Shown piece after piece: positions 38,090 through 51,040 of a stretch of DNA of 64,000 nt. The notes below the pieces were generated by a model. The model ran no database searches. It was not told the DNA's origin and saw only the letters and a program-made list of their open reading frames with translations. How positions within the stretch are numbered: position 1 is the stretch's first letter; every line of letters begins with the position of its first letter. The position numbers and the translations under genes were made by a program. This stretch comes from Odiellus spinosus (taxonomy: Eukaryota; Arthropoda; Arachnida; Opiliones; Phalangiidae): contig CAWUCO010000183.1 in the NCBI GenBank assembly GCA_963920705.1, forward strand, positions 1,082,268 through 1,146,267, written 5' to 3'.

Positions 38090-38410
38090 AACGTGATTTG
38101 GAAAAACGTGATTGGAAAAACGTGATTGGAAAAACGTGATTTGGAAAAACGTGATTTGGAAAAACGTGATTTGGAAAAACGTGATTGGAAAAACGTGATT
38201 TGGAAAAACGTGATTGGAAACACGTGAATGGAAAAACGTGATTTGGAAAAACGTGATTTGGAAAAACGTGATTGGAAAAACGTGATTGGAAAAACGTGAT
38301 TTGGAAAAACGTGATTTGGAAAAACGTGATTGGAAAAACGTGATTGGAAAAACGTGATTTGGAAAAACGTGATTTGGAAAAACGTGATTTGGAAAAACGT
38401 TACGTGATTG
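38090..38410 (+). repeat. 15-mer/19-mer cassette
   Basis: Same order as the cassette at 37,405, with one more 15-mer before the end. The closing 19-mer reads CGTTACGTGATT. GGAAACACG again precedes GAATGG (38,216). Confidence 0.88.
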
Positions 38411-38605
38411 GAAAAACGTGATTGGAAAAACGTGATTGGAAAAACGTGATTGGAAAAACGTGATTGGAAAAACGTGATTGGAAAAACGTGATTGGAAAAA
38501 CGTGATTGGAAAAACGTGATTGGAAAAACGTGATTGGAAAAACGTGATTGGAAAAACGTGATTGGAAAAACGTGATTGGAAAAACGTGATTGGAAAAACG
38601 TGATT

Positions 38606-38759
38606 GGAAAAACGTGATCGGAAAAACGTGATCGGAAAAACGTGATCGGAAAAACGTGATCGGAAAAACGTGATCGGAAAAACGTGATCGGAAAAACGTG
38701 ATCGGAAAAACGTGATCGGAAAAACGTGATCGGAAAAACGTGATCGGAAAAACGTGATC
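38606..38759 (+). repeat. GATC run, 11 units
   Basis: Eleven GGAAAAACGTGATC units (T to C at position 14), giving a GATCGG string each 14 bp and a second CpG per unit. Consensus units lie on both sides. Starts about 200 bp after a cassette. Confidence 0.95.
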
Positions 38760-40309
38760 GGAAAAACGTGATTGGAAAAACGTGATTGGAAAAACGTGAT
38801 TGGAAAAACGTGATTGGAAAAACGTGATTGGAAAAACGTGATTGGAAAAACGTGATTGGAAAAACGTGATTGGAAAAACGTGATTGGAAAAACGTGATTG
38901 GAAAAACGTGATTGGAAAAACGTGATTGGAAAAACGTGATTGTAAAACGTGATTGGAAAAACGTGATTGGAAAAACGTGATTGGAAAAACGTGATTGGAA
39001 AAACGTGATTGGAAAAACGTGATTGGAAAAACGTGATTGGAAAAACGTGATTGGAAAAACGTGATTGGAAAAACGTGATTGGAAAAAGGTGATTGGAAAA
39101 ACGTGATTGGAAAAACGTGACTGGAAAAACGTGATTGGAAAAACGTGATTGGAAAAACGTGATTGGAAAAACGTGATTGGAAAAACCTGATTGGAAAAAC
39201 CTGATTGGAAAAACGTGATTGGAAAAACCTGATTGGAAAAACCTGATTGGAAAAACCTGATAGGAAAAACCTGATTGGAAAAACCTGATTGGAAAAACGT
39301 GATTGGAAAAACGTGATTGGAAAAACGTGATTGGAAAAACGTGATTGGAAAAACGTGATTGGAAAAACGTGATTGGAAAAACGTGATTGGAAAAACGTGA
39401 TTGGAAAAACGTGATTGGAAAAACCTGATTGGAAAAACCTGATTGGAAAAACCTGATTGGAAAAACCTGATTGGAAAAACCTGATTGGAAAAACCTGATT
39501 GGAAAAACCTGATTGGAAAAACCTGATTGGAAAAACCTGATTGGAAAAACCTGATTGGAAAAACCTGATTGGAAAAACCTGATTGGAAAAACCTGATTGG
39601 AAAAACCTGATTGGAAAAACCTGATTGGAAAAACCTGATTGGAAAAACCTGATTGGAAAAACCTGATTGGAAAAACCTGATTGGAAAAACCTGATTGGAA
39701 AAACCTGATTGGAAAAACCTGATTGGAAAAACCTGATTGGAAAAACCTGATTGGAAAAACGTGATTGGAAAAACGTGATTTGGAAAAACGTGATTGGAAA
39801 AACGTGATTGGAAAAACGTGATTTGGAAAAACGTGATTGGAAAAACGTGATTGGAAAAACGTGATTGGAAAAACGTGATTGGAAAAACGTGATTGGAAAA
39901 ACGTGATTGGAAAAACGTGATTTGGAAAAACGTGATTTGGAAAAACGTGATTTGGAAAAACGTGATTGGAAAAACGAGATTTGGAAAAACGTGATTTGGA
40001 AAAACCTGATTGGAAAAACCTGATTGGAAAAACCTGATTGGAAAAACCTGATTGGAAAAACCTGATTGGAAAAACTTGATTGGAAAAACCTGATTGGAAA
40101 AACCTGATTGTAAAAACCTGATTGTAAAAACCTGATTGGAAAAACCTGATTGGAAAAACCTGATTGGAAAAACCTGATTGTAAAAACCTGATTGGAAAAA
40201 CCTGATTGGAAAAACCTGATTGGAAAAACCTGATTGGAAAAACCTGATTGGAAAAACCTGATTGGAAAAACCTGATTGGAAAAACCTGATTGGAAAAACG
40301 TGATTGGAA
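38760..40309 (+). repeat. Mixed CGTG/CCTG with partial cassette
   Basis: Plain CGTG to about 39,180 (GATTGTAAAACG near 38,941, AAAAAGGTG near 39,087, GACTGG near 39,120). CCTG with a CGTG unit and GATAGG near 39,261, CGTG to 39,420, and CCTG to 39,765 follow. A partial 15-mer cassette at about 39,775-40,003 has CGAGATTT and no 19-mer. CCTG to about 40,300 has GATTGTA at about 40,110, 40,124 and 40,180. Confidence 0.87.
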
Positions 40310-40612
40310 AAACGTGATTTGGAAAAACGTGATTGGAAAAATGTGATTGGAAAAACGTGATTTGGAAAAACGTGATTTGGAAAAACGTGATTTGGAAAAA
40401 CGTGATTGGAAAAACGTGATTTGGAAAAACGTGATTGGAAACACGTGAATGGAAAAACGTGATTTGGAAAAACGTGATTTGGAAAAACGTGATTGGAAAA
40501 ACGTGATTGGAAAAACGTGATTGGAAAAACGTGATTTGGAAAAACGTGAGTTGGAAAAACGTGATTGGAAAAACGTGATTTGGAAAAACGTGATTTGGAA
40601 AAACGTGACGTG
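40310..40612 (+). repeat. 15-mer/19-mer cassette
   Basis: Contains AATGTG near 40,337, GGAAACACG before GAATGG (40,437), a GAGTTGG unit near 40,549, and one closing 19-mer. Confidence 0.87.
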
Positions 40613-40671
40613 ATTGGAAAAACGTGATTGGAAAAACGTGATTGGAAAAACGTGATTGGAAAAACGTGATT

Positions 40672-40783
40672 GGAAAAACGTGATCGGAAAAACGTGATCG
40701 GAAAAACGTGATCGGAAAAACGTGATCGGAAAAACGTGATCGGAAAAACGTGATCGGAAAAACGTGATCGGAAAAACGTGATC
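40672..40783 (+). repeat. GATC run, 8 units
   Basis: Eight GGAAAAACGTGATC units about 60 bp after a cassette. This and 38,606 are the only GATC runs; isolated GATC units occur near 45,907, 47,840 and 47,854 and near 54,271. Confidence 0.95.
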
Positions 40784-42720
40784 GGAAAAACGTGATTGGA
40801 AAAACGTGATTGGAAAAACGTGATTGGAAAAACGTGATTGGAAAAACGTGATTGGAAAAACGTGATTGGAAAAACGTGATTGGAAAAACGTGATTGGAAA
40901 AACGTGATTGGAAAAACGTGATTGGAAAAACGTGATTGGAAAAACGTGATTGGAAAAACGTGATTGGAAAAACGTGATTGGAAAAACGTGATTGGAAAAA
41001 CGTGATTGGAAAAACGTGATTGGAAAAACGTGATTGGAAAAACGTGATTGGAAAAACGTGATTGGAAAAACGTGATTGGAAAAACGTGATTGGAAAAACC
41101 TGATTGGAAAAACCTGATTGGAAAAACGTGATTGGAAAAACCAGATAGGAAAAACCTGATTGGAAAAACCTGATTGGAAAAACCTGATTGGAAAAACCTG
41201 ATTGGAAAAACCTGTTTGGAAAAACCTGATTGGAAAAACCTGATTGGAAAAACCTGATTGGAAAAACCTGATTGGAAAAACGTGATTGGAAAAACGTGAT
41301 TGGAAAAACGTGATTGGAAAAACGTGATTGGAAAAACGTGATTGGAAAAACGTGATTGGAAAAACGTGATTGGAAAAACGTGATTGGAAAAACGTGATTG
41401 GAAAAACCTGATTGGAAAAACCTGATTGGAAAAAACCTGATTGGAAAAACCTGATTGGAAAAACCTGATTGGAAAAACCTGATTGGAAAAACCTGATTGG
41501 AAAAACCTGATTGGAAAAACCTGATTGGAAAAACCTGATTGGAAAAACCTGATTGGAAAAACCTGATTGGAGAAACCTGATTGGAAAAACCTGATTGGAA
41601 AAACCTGATTGGAAAAACCTGATTGGAAAAACCTGATTGGAAAAACCTGATTGGAAAAACCTGATTGGAAAAACCTGATTGGAAAAACCTGATTGGAAAA
41701 ACCTGATTGGAAAAACCTGATTGGAAAAAGGTGATTGGAAAAAGGTGATTGGAAAAAGGTGATTGGAAAAACGTGATTGGAAAAACGTGATTGGAAAAAC
41801 GTGATTGGAAAAACGTGATTGGAAAAACGTGATTGGAAAAACGTGATTGGAAAAACGTGATTGGAAAAACGTGATTGAAAAACGTGATTGGAAAAACGTG
41901 ATTGGAAAAACGTGATTGGAAAAACGTGATTGGAAAAACGTGATTGGAAAAACGTGATTGGAAAAACGTGATTGGAAAAACGTGATTGGAAAAACGTGAT
42001 TGGAAAAACGTGATTGGAAAAACGTGATTGGAAAAACGTGATTGGAAAAACGTGATTGGAAAAACGTGATTGGAAAAACGTGATTGGAAAAACGTGATTG
42101 GAAAAACGTGATTGGAAAAACGTGATTGGAAAAACGTGATTGGAAAAACGTGATTGGAAAAACGTGATTGGAAAAACGTGATTGGAAAAACGTGATTGGA
42201 AAAACGTGATTGGAAAAACGTGATTGGAAAAACGTGATTGGAAAAACGTGATTGGAAAAACGTGATATAAAAAACGTGATTGGAAAAACGTGATTGGAAA
42301 AACGTGATTGGAAAAACGTGATTGAAAAAACCTGATTGGAAAAACCTGATTGGAAAAACCTGATTGGAAAAACCTGATTGGAAAAACCTGATTGGAAAAA
42401 CCTGATTGGAAAAACCTGATTGGAAAAACCTGATTGGAAAAACCTGATTGGAAAAACCTGATTGGAAAAACCTGATTGGAAAAACCTGATTGGAAAAACC
42501 TGATTGGAAAAACCTGATTGGAAAAACCTGATTGGAAAAACCTGATTGGAAAAACCTGATTGGAAAAACCTGATTGGAAAAACCTGATTGGAAAAACCTG
42601 ATTGGAAAAACCTGATTGGAAAAACCTGATTGGAAAAACCTGATTGGAAAAACCTGATTGGAAAAACCTGATTGGAAAAACCTGATTGGAAAAACCTGAT
42701 TTGGAAAAACCTGATTGGAA
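40784..42720 (+). repeat. CGTG and CCTG blocks with GGTG triplet
   Basis: CGTG to about 41,095; CCTG to 41,280 with CCAGATAGG near 41,151 and CCTGTTTGG near 41,213; CGTG to 41,405; CCTG to 41,722 including one unit with six A; a GGTG triplet at 41,723-41,764; CGTG to about 42,325 with a 13-mer near 41,877 and GATATAAAAAACG near 42,266; then CCTG ending in a CCTG 15-mer near 42,698. Confidence 0.87.
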
Positions 42721-44283
42721 AAACGTGATTGGAAAAACGTGATTGGAAAAACGTGATTGAAAAACGTGATTGGAAAAACGTGATTGGAAAAACGTGATTG
42801 GAAAAACGTGATTGGAAAAACGTGATTGGAAAAAGGTGATTGGAAAAAGGTGATTGGAAAAACCTGATTGGAAAAACCTGATTGGAAAAACCTGGTTGGA
42901 AAAACGTGATTGGAAAAACGTGATTGGAAAAACGTGATTGGAAAAACGTGTTTGGAAAAACGTGATTGGAAAAACGTGATTGGAAAAACGTGATTGGAAA
43001 AACGTGATTGGAAAAACGTGATTGGAAAAACGTGATTGGAAAAACGTGATTGGAAAAACGTGATTGGAAAAACGTGATTGGAAAAACGTGATTGAAAAAA
43101 CGTGATTGGAAAAACGTGATTGGAAAAACGTGATTGGAAAAACGTGATTGGAAAAACGTGATTGAAAAAACGTGATTGGAAAAACGTGATTGGAAAAACG
43201 TGATTGGAAAAACGTGATTGGAAAAACGTGATTGGAAAAACGTGATTGGAAAAACGTGATTGGAAAAACGTGATTGGAAAAACGTGATTGGAAAAACGTG
43301 ATTGGAAAAACGTGATTGGAAAAACGTGATTGGAAAAACGTGATTGGAAAAACGTGATTGGAAAAACGTGATTGAAAAAACGTGATTGGAAAAACGTGAT
43401 TGGAAAAACGTGATTGGAAAAACGTGATTGGAAAAACGTGATTGGAAAAACGTGATTGGAAAAACGTGATTGGAAAAACGTGATTGGAAAAACGTGATTG
43501 GAAAAACGTGATTGGAAAAACGTGATTGGAAAAACGTGATTGGAAAAACCTGATTGGAAAAACCTGATTGGAAAAACCTGATTGGAAAAACCTGATTGGA
43601 AAAACCTGATTGGAAAAACGTGATTGGAAAAACGTGATTGGAAAAACGTGATTGGAAAAACGTGATTGGAAAAACGTGATTGGAAAAACGTGATTGGAAA
43701 AACGTGATTGGGAAAACGTGATTGGAAAAACGTGATTGGAAAAACGTGATTGGAAAAACGTGATTGGAAAAACGTGATTGGAAAAACGTGATTGGAAAAA
43801 CGTGATTGGAAAAACGTGATTGGAAAAACGTGAGTGGAAAAACGTGATTGGAAAAACCTGATTGGAAAAACCTGATTGGAAAAACCTGATTGGAAAAACC
43901 TGATTGGAAAAACCTGATTGGAAAAACCTGATTGGAAAAACCTGATTGGAAAAACCTGATTGGAAAAACGTGAGTGGAAAAACGTGAGTGGAAAAACGTG
44001 AGTGGAAAAACGTGATTGGAAAAACGTGATTGGAAAAACGTGATTGGAAAAACGTGATTGGAAAAACGTGATTGGAAAAACGTGATTGGAAAAACGTGAT
44101 TGGAAAAACCTGATTGGAAAAACCTGATTGGAAAAACCTGATTGGAAAAACCTGATTGGAAAAACCTGATTGGAAAAACCTGATTGGAAAAACCTGATTG
44201 GAAAAACCTGATTGGAAAAACCTGATTGGAAAAACCTGATTGGAAAAACCTGATTGGGAAAACCTGATTGGAAAAACGTGATT
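42721..44283 (+). repeat. Module M1: GGTG pair to CCTG/GAGT block
   Basis: Order: CGTG with a 13-mer near 42,758, two GGTG units (42,828-42,855), CCTG CCTG CCTGGTTGG, CGTG with CGTGTTTGG at 42,951, a long CGTG run, five CCTG, CGTG with GATTGGGAAAACG near 43,710, single GAGT (43,834), eight CCTG, three GAGT (43,962-44,003), seven CGTG, then CCTG with GATTGGGAAAACC near 44,256. The same order recurs from 45,290, 47,220, 51,080 and 53,680. Confidence 0.9.
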
Positions 44284-44612
44284 GGAAAAACGTGATTTGG
44301 AAAAACGTGATTTGGAAAAACGTGATTGGAAAAACGTGATTTAGAAAAACGTGATTTGGAAAAACGTGATTTGGAAAAACGTGATTTGGAAAAACGTGAT
44401 TGGAAAAACGTGATTTGGAAAAACGTGATTGGAAAAACGTGAATGGAAAAACGTGATTTGGAAAAACGTGATTTGGAAAAACGTGATTGGAAAAACGTGA
44501 TTGGAAAAACGTGATTTGGAAAAACGTGATTTGGAAAAACGTGATTGGAAAAACGTGATTGGAAAAACGAGATTTGGAAAAACGTGATTTGGAAAAACGT
44601 GATTTGGAAAAA
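44284..44612 (+). repeat. 15-mer cassette without 19-mer
   Basis: Unit lengths 15-15-14-15-15-15-15-14-15-14, GAATGG (44,441), 15-15-14-14-15-15-14, then CGAGATTT and two more 15-mers. The fourth unit boundary reads GATTTAGA. The expected 19-mer is replaced by plain units. Confidence 0.88.
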
Positions 44613-46189
44613 CGTGATTGGAAAAACGTGATTGGAAAAACGTGATTGGAAAAACGTGATTGGAAAAACGTGATTGGAAAAACGTGATTGGAAAAACGTG
44701 ATTGGAAAAACGTGATTGGAAAAACGTGATTGGAAAAACGTGATTGGAAAAACGTGATTGGAAAAACGTGATTGGAAAAACGTGATTGGAAAAACGTGAT
44801 TGGAAAAACGTGATTGGAAAAACGTGATTGGAAAAACGTGATTGGAAAAACGTGATTGGAAAAACGTGATTGGAAAAACGTGATTGGAAAAACGTGATTG
44901 GAAAAACGTGATTGGAAAAACGTGATTGAAAAAACGTGATTGGAAAAACGTGATTGGAAAAACCTGATTGGAAAAACCTGATTGGAAAAACCTGATTGGA
45001 AAAACCTGATTGGAAAAACCTGATTGGAAAAACCTGATTGGAAAAACCTGATTGGAAAAACCTGATTGGAAAAACCTGATTGGAAAAACCTGATTGGAAA
45101 AACCTGATTGGAAAAACCTGATTGGAAAAACCTGATTGGAAAAACCTGATTGGAAAAACCTGATTGGAAAAACCTGATTGGAAAAACCTGATTGGAAAAA
45201 ACCTGATTGGAAAAACCTGATTGGAAAAACCTGATTTGGAAAAACCTGATTGGAAAAACGTGATTGGAAAAACGTGATTGGAAAAACGTGATTGAAAAAC
45301 GTGATTGGAAAAACGTGATTGGAAAAACGTGATTGGAAAAACGTGATTGGAAAAACGTGATTGGAAAAAGGTGATTGGAAAAAGGTGATTGGAAAAACCT
45401 GATTGGAAAAACCTGATTGGAAAAACCTGGTTGGAAAAACGTGATTGGAAAAACGTGATTGGAAAAACGTGATTGGAAAAACGTGTTTGGAAAAACGTGA
45501 TTGGAAAAACGTGATTGGAAAAACGTGATTGGAAAAACGTGATTGGAAAAACGTGATTGGAAAAACGTGATTGGAAAAACGTGATTGGAAAAACGTGATT
45601 GGAAAAACGTGATTGGAAAAACGTGATTGAAAAAACGTGATTGGAAAAACGTGATTGGAAAAACGTGATTGGAAAAACGTGATTGGAAAAACGTGATTGG
45701 AAAAACGTGATTGGAAAAACGTGATTGGAAAAACGTGATTGGAAAAACGTGATTGGAAAAACGTGATTGGAAAAACGTGATTGGAAAAACGTGATTGGAA
45801 AAACGTGATTGGAAAAACGTGATTGGAAAAACCTGATTGGAAAAACCTGATTGGAAAAACCTGATTGGAAAAACCTGATTGGAAAAACGTGATTGGAAAA
45901 ACGTGATCGGAAAAACGTGATTGGAAAAACGTGATTGGAAAAACCTGATTGGAAAAACGTGATTGGAAAAACGTGATTGGGAAAACGTGATTGGAAAAAC
46001 GTGATTGGAAAAACGTGATTGGAAAAACGTGATTGGAAAAACGTGATTGGAAAAACGTGATTGGAAAAACGTGATTGGAAAAACGTGATTGGAAAAACGT
46101 GATTGGAAAAACGTGAGTGGAAAAACGTGATTGGAAAAACCTGATTGTAAAAACCTGATTGGGAAAACCTGATTGGAAAAACGTGATTG
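44613..46189 (+). repeat. Module M2
   Basis: Plain CGTG to 44,958, CCTG to 45,255 ending in a CCTG 15-mer, 13-mer near 45,293, GGTG pair at 45,363-45,390, CCTGGTTGG, CGTGTTTGG near 45,484, CGTG, four CCTG, a GATC unit near 45,907, a single GAGT at 46,117, then only three CCTG units (first GATTGTA, second GATTGGGAAAACC). It lacks the eight-CCTG/three-GAGT block present in M1, which accounts for its shorter length. Confidence 0.88.
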
Positions 46190-46515
46190 GAAAAACGTGA
46201 TTTGGAAAAACGTGATTTGGAAAAACGTGATTGGAAAAACGTGATTTGGAAAAACGTGATTTGGAAAAACGTGATTTGGAAAAACGTGATTTGGAAAAAC
46301 GTGATTGGAAAAACGTGATTTGGAAAAACGTGATTGGAAAAACGTGAATGGAAAAACGTGATTTGGAAAAACGTGATTTGGAAAAACGTGATTGGAAAAA
46401 CGTGATTGGAAAAACGTGATTTTGAAAAACGTGATTTGGAAAAACGTGATTGGAAAAACGTGATTGGAAAAACGAGATTTGGAAAAACGTGATTTGGAAA
46501 AACGTGATTTGGAAA
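46190..46515 (+). repeat. 15-mer cassette without 19-mer
   Basis: Same unit-length order as at 44,284 with GAATGG at 46,346, GATTTTGAAAAACG near 46,422 and CGAGATTT near 46,474. Confidence 0.88.
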
Positions 46516-48708
46516 AACGTGATTGGAAAAACGTGATTGGAAAAACGTGATTGGAAAAACGTGATTGGAAAAACGTGATTGGAAAAACGTGATTGGAAAA
46601 ACGTGATTGGAAAAACGTGATTGGAAAAACGTGATTGGAAAAACGTGATTGGAAAAACGTGATTGGAAAAACGTGATTGGAAAAACGTGATTGGAAAAAC
46701 GTGATTGGAAAAACGTGATTGGAAAAACGTGATTGGAAAAACGTGATTGGAAAAACGTGATTGGAAAAACGTGATTGGAAAAACGTGATTGGAAAAACGT
46801 GATTGGAAAAACGTGATTGGAAAAACGTGATTGAAAAAACGTGATTGGAAAAACGTGATTGGAAAAACCTGATTGGAAAAACCTGATTGGAAAAACCTGA
46901 TTGGAAAAACCTGATTGGAAAAACCTGATTGGAAAAACCTGATTGGAAAAACCTGATTGGAAAAACCTGATTGGAAAAACCTGATTGGAAAAACCTGATT
47001 GGAAAAACCTGATTGGAAAAACCTGATTGGAAAAACCTGATTGGAAAAACCTGATTGGAAAAACCTGATTGGAAAAACCTGATTGGAAAAACCTGATTGG
47101 AAAAACCTGATTGGAAAAACCTGATTGGAAAAACCTGATTGGAAAAACCTGATTGGAAAAACCTGATTTGGAAAAACCTGATTGGAAAAACGTGATTGGA
47201 AAAACGTGATTGGAAAAACGTGATTGAAAAACGTGATTGGAAAAACGTGATTGGAAAAACGTGATTGGAAAAACGTGATTGGAAAAACGTGATTGGAAAA
47301 AGGTGATTGGAAAAAGGTGATTGGAAAAACCTGATTGGAAAAACCTGATTGGAAAAACCTGGTTGGAAAAACGTGATTGGAAAAACGTGATTGGAAAAAC
47401 GTGATTGGAAAAACGTGTTTGGAAAAACGTGATTGGAAAAACGTGATTGGAAAAACGTGATTGGAAAAACGTGATTGGAAAAACGTGATTGGAAAAACGT
47501 GATTGGAAAAACGTGATTGGAAAAACGTGATTGGAAAAACGTGATTGGAAAAACGTGATTGAAAAAACGTGATTGGAAAAACGTGATTGGAAAAACGTGA
47601 TTGGAAAAACGTGATTGGAAAAACGTGATTGGAAAAACGTGATTGGAAAAACGTGATTGGAAAAACGTGATTGGAAAAACGTGATTGGAAAAACGTGATT
47701 GGAAAAACGTGATTGGAAAAACGTGATTGGAAAAACCTGATTGGAAAAACCTGATTGGAAAAACCTGATTGGAAAAACCTGATTGGAAAAACCTGATTGG
47801 AAAAACCTGATTGGAAAAACGTGATTGGAAAAACGTGATCGGAAAAACGTGATCGGAAAAACGTGATTGGAAAAACGTGATTGGAAAAACGTGATTGGAA
47901 AAACGTGATTGGGAAAACGTGATTGGAAAAACGTGATTGGAAAAACGTGATTGGAAAAACGTGATTGGAAAAACGTGATTGGAAAAACGTGATTGGAAAA
48001 ACGTGATTGGAAAAACGTGATTGGAAAAACGTGATTGGAAAAACGTGAGTGGAAAAACGTGATTGGAAAAACCTGATTGTAAAAACCTGATTGGAAAAAC
48101 CTGATTGGAAAAACCTGATTGGAAAAACCTGATTGGAAAAACCTGATTGGAAAAACCTGATTGGAAAAACCTGATTGGAAAAACGTGAGTGGAAAAACGT
48201 GAGTGGAAAAACGTGAGTGGAAAAACGTGATTGGAAAAACGTGATTGGAAAAACGTGATTGGAAAAACGTGATTGGAAAAACGTGATTGGAAAAACGTGA
48301 TTGGAAAAACGTGATTGGAAAAACGTGATTGGAAAAACGTGATTGGAAAAACGTGATTGGAAAAACGTGATTGGAAAAACGTGATTGGAAAAACGTTATT
48401 GGAAAAACGTTATTGGAAAAACGTGATTGGAAAAACGTGATTGGAAAAACGTGATTGGAAAAACGTGATTGGAATCACGTGATTGGAAAAACCTGATTGG
48501 AAAAACCTGATTGGAAAAACCTGATTGGAAAAACCTGATTGGAAAAACCTGATTGGAAAAACCTGATTGGAAAAACCTGATTGGAAAAACCTGATTGGAA
48601 AAACCTGATTGGAAAAACCTGATTGGAAAAACCTGATTGGAAAAACCTGATTGGAAAAACCTGATTGGAAAAACCTGATTGGGAAAACCTGATTGGAAAA
48701 ACGTGATT
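46516..48708 (+). repeat. Module M3
   Basis: GGTG pair at 47,295-47,322 (1,932 bp, 138 units, after that of M2), CGTGTTTGG near 47,417, six CCTG, GATC units near 47,840 and 47,854, a single GAGT at 48,049, eight CCTG, three GAGT (48,177-48,218), CGTG with a CGTTATT pair near 48,396-48,410, the palindromic unit at 48,471, about 14 CCTG and GATTGGGAAAACC near 48,681. Confidence 0.9.
48471..48484 (+). repeat. Palindromic CACGTG unit
   Basis: The unit reads GGAATCACGTGATT. Its last 12 bases, AATCACGTGATT, are a perfect palindrome with CACGTG at the centre. It marks the switch from a CGTG run to a CCTG run, as at 54,902, 56,945 and 60,923. Confidence 0.93.
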
Positions 48709-49047
48709 GGAAAAACGTGATTTGGAAAAACGTGATTTGGAAAAACGTGATTGGAAAAACGTGATTTGGAAAAACGTGATTTGGAAAAACGTGATTTGGA
48801 AAAACGTGATTTGGAAAAACGTGATTGGAAAAACGTGATTTGGAAAAACGTGATTGGAAAAACGTGAATGGAAAAACGTGATTTGGAAAAACGTGATTTG
48901 GAAAAACGTGATTGGAAAAACGTGATTGGAAAAACGTGATTTGGAAAAACGTGATTTGGAAAAACGTGATTGGAAAAACGTGATTGGAAAAACGTGATTT
49001 GGAAAAACGTGATTTGGAAAAACGTGATTTGGAAAAACGTGACGTGA
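48709..49047 (+). repeat. 15-mer cassette with closing 19-mer
   Basis: Unit lengths 15-15-14-15-15-15-15-14-15-14, GAATGG (48,866), 15-15-14-14-15-15-14-14-15-15-15-19. This full order recurs unchanged at 55,139 and 61,147. Confidence 0.9.
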
Positions 49048-51040
49048 TTGGAAAAACGTGATTGGAAAAACGTGATTGGAAAAACGTGATTGGAAAAACG
49101 TGATTGGAAAAACGTGATTGGAAAAACGTGATTGGAAAAACGTGATTGGAAAAACGTGATTGGAAAAACGTGATTGGAAAAACGTGATTGGAAAAACGTG
49201 ATTGGAAAAACGTGATTGGAAAAACGTGATTGGAAAAACGTGATTGGAAAAACGTGATTGGAAAAACGTGATTGGAAAAACGTGATTGGAAAAACGTGAT
49301 TGGAAAAACGTGATTGGAAAAACGTGATTGGAAAAACGTGATTGGAAAAACGTGATTGAAAAAACGTGATTGGAAAAACGTGATTGGAAAAACGTGATTA
49401 GAAAAAAGTGATTGGAAAAACGTGATTGGAAAAACGTGATTGGAAAAACGTGATTGGAAAAACGTGATTGGAAAAACGTGATTGGAAAAACGTGATTGGA
49501 AAAACGTGATTGGAAAAACCTGATTGGAAAAACCTGATTGGAAAAACTTGATTGGAAAAACCTGATTGGAAAAACCTGATTGGAAAAACCTGATTGGAAA
49601 AACCTGATTGGAAAAACCTGATTGGAAAAACCTGATTGGAAAAACCTGATTGGAAAAACCTGATTGGAAAAACCTGATTGGAAAAACCTGATTGGAAAAA
49701 CCTGATTGGAAAAACCTGATTGGAAAAACCTGTTTGGAAAAACCTGATTGGAAAAACGTGATTGGAAAAACGTGATTGGAAAAACGTGATTGGAAAAACG
49801 TGATTGGAAAAACGTGATTGGAAAAACGTGATTGGAAAAACGTGATTGGAAAAACGTGATTGGAAAAACGTGATTGGAAAAACGTGATTGGAAAAACGTG
49901 ATTGGAAAAACGTGATTGGAAAAACGTGATTGGAAAAACGTGAGTGGAAAAACGTGATTGGAGAAACCTGATTGGAAAAACGTGACTGGAAAAACCTGAT
50001 TGGAAAAACCTGATTGGAAAAACCTGATTGGAAAAACCTGATTGGAAAAACCTGATTGGAAAAAGGTGATTGGAAAAAGGTGATTGGAAAAAGGTGATTG
50101 GAAAAAGGTGATTGGAAAAACGTGATTGGAAAAACGTGATTGGAAAAACGTGATTGGAAAAACGTGATTGGAAAACGTGATTGGAAAAACGTGATTGGAA
50201 AAACGTGATTGGATAAACGTGATTGGAAAAACGTGATTGGAAAAACGTGATTGGAAAAACGTGATTGGAAAAACGTGATTGGAAAAACGTGATTGGAAAA
50301 ACGTGATTGGAAAAACGTGATTGGAAAAACGTGATTGGAAAAACGTGATTGAAAAAACGTGATTGGAAAAACGTGATTGGAAAAACGTGATTGGAAAAAC
50401 GTGATTGGAAAAACGTGATTGGAAAAACGTGATTGGAAAAACGTGATTGGAAAAACGTGATTGGAAAAACGTGATTGGAAAAACGTGATTGGAAAAACGT
50501 GATTGGAAAAACGTGATTGGAAAAACGTGATTGGAAAAACGTGATTGGAAAAACGTGATTGGAAAAACGTGATTGGAAAAACGTGATTGGAAAAACGTGA
50601 TTGGAAAAACGTGATTGGAAAAACGTGATTGGAAAAACGTGATTGAAAAAACGTGATTGGAAAAATCTGATTGGAAAAACCTGATTGGAAAAACCTGATT
50701 GGAAAAACCTGATTGGAAAAACCTGATTGGAAAAACCTGATTGGAAAAACCTGATTGGAAAAACCTGATTGGAAAAACCTGATTGGAAAAACCTGATTGG
50801 AAAAACCTGATTGGAAAAACCTGATTGGAAAAACCTGATTGGAAAAACCTGATTGGAAAAACCTGATTGGAAAAACCTGATTGGAAAAACCTGATTGGAA
50901 AAACCTGATTGGAAAAACCTGATTGGAAAAACCTGATTGGAAAAACCTGATTGGAAAAACCTGATTGGAAAAACCTGATTGGAAAAACCTGATTGGAAAA
51001 ACCTGATTTGGAAAAACCTGATTTGGAAAAACGTGATTGG
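49048..51040 (+). repeat. CGTG/CCTG blocks with GGTG quartet
   Basis: CGTG to about 49,508 (GATTAGAAAAAAGTG near 49,399), CCTG to 49,755 with ACTTG near 49,549 and CCTGTTTGG near 49,731, CGTG to about 49,960 with one GAGT (49,944), then GGAGAAACC and GACTGG near 49,985 and five CCTG. A GGTG quartet follows at 50,058-50,113, then CGTG to about 50,660 (13-mer near 50,170), AATCTG near 50,666, and CCTG ending in two CCTG 15-mers near 51,005 and 51,020. Confidence 0.87.

Noticed and set aside
38606..38759. GATC sites as bacterial Dam methylation or replication-origin cluster
   Set aside because: The setting is a gene-free satellite with no origin features; the GATC comes from one amplified base change.
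48471..48484. Palindromic unit as a transcription terminator or attachment site
   Set aside because: The palindrome has no loop and no following T-run on either strand beyond the repeat itself, and no gene is nearby.
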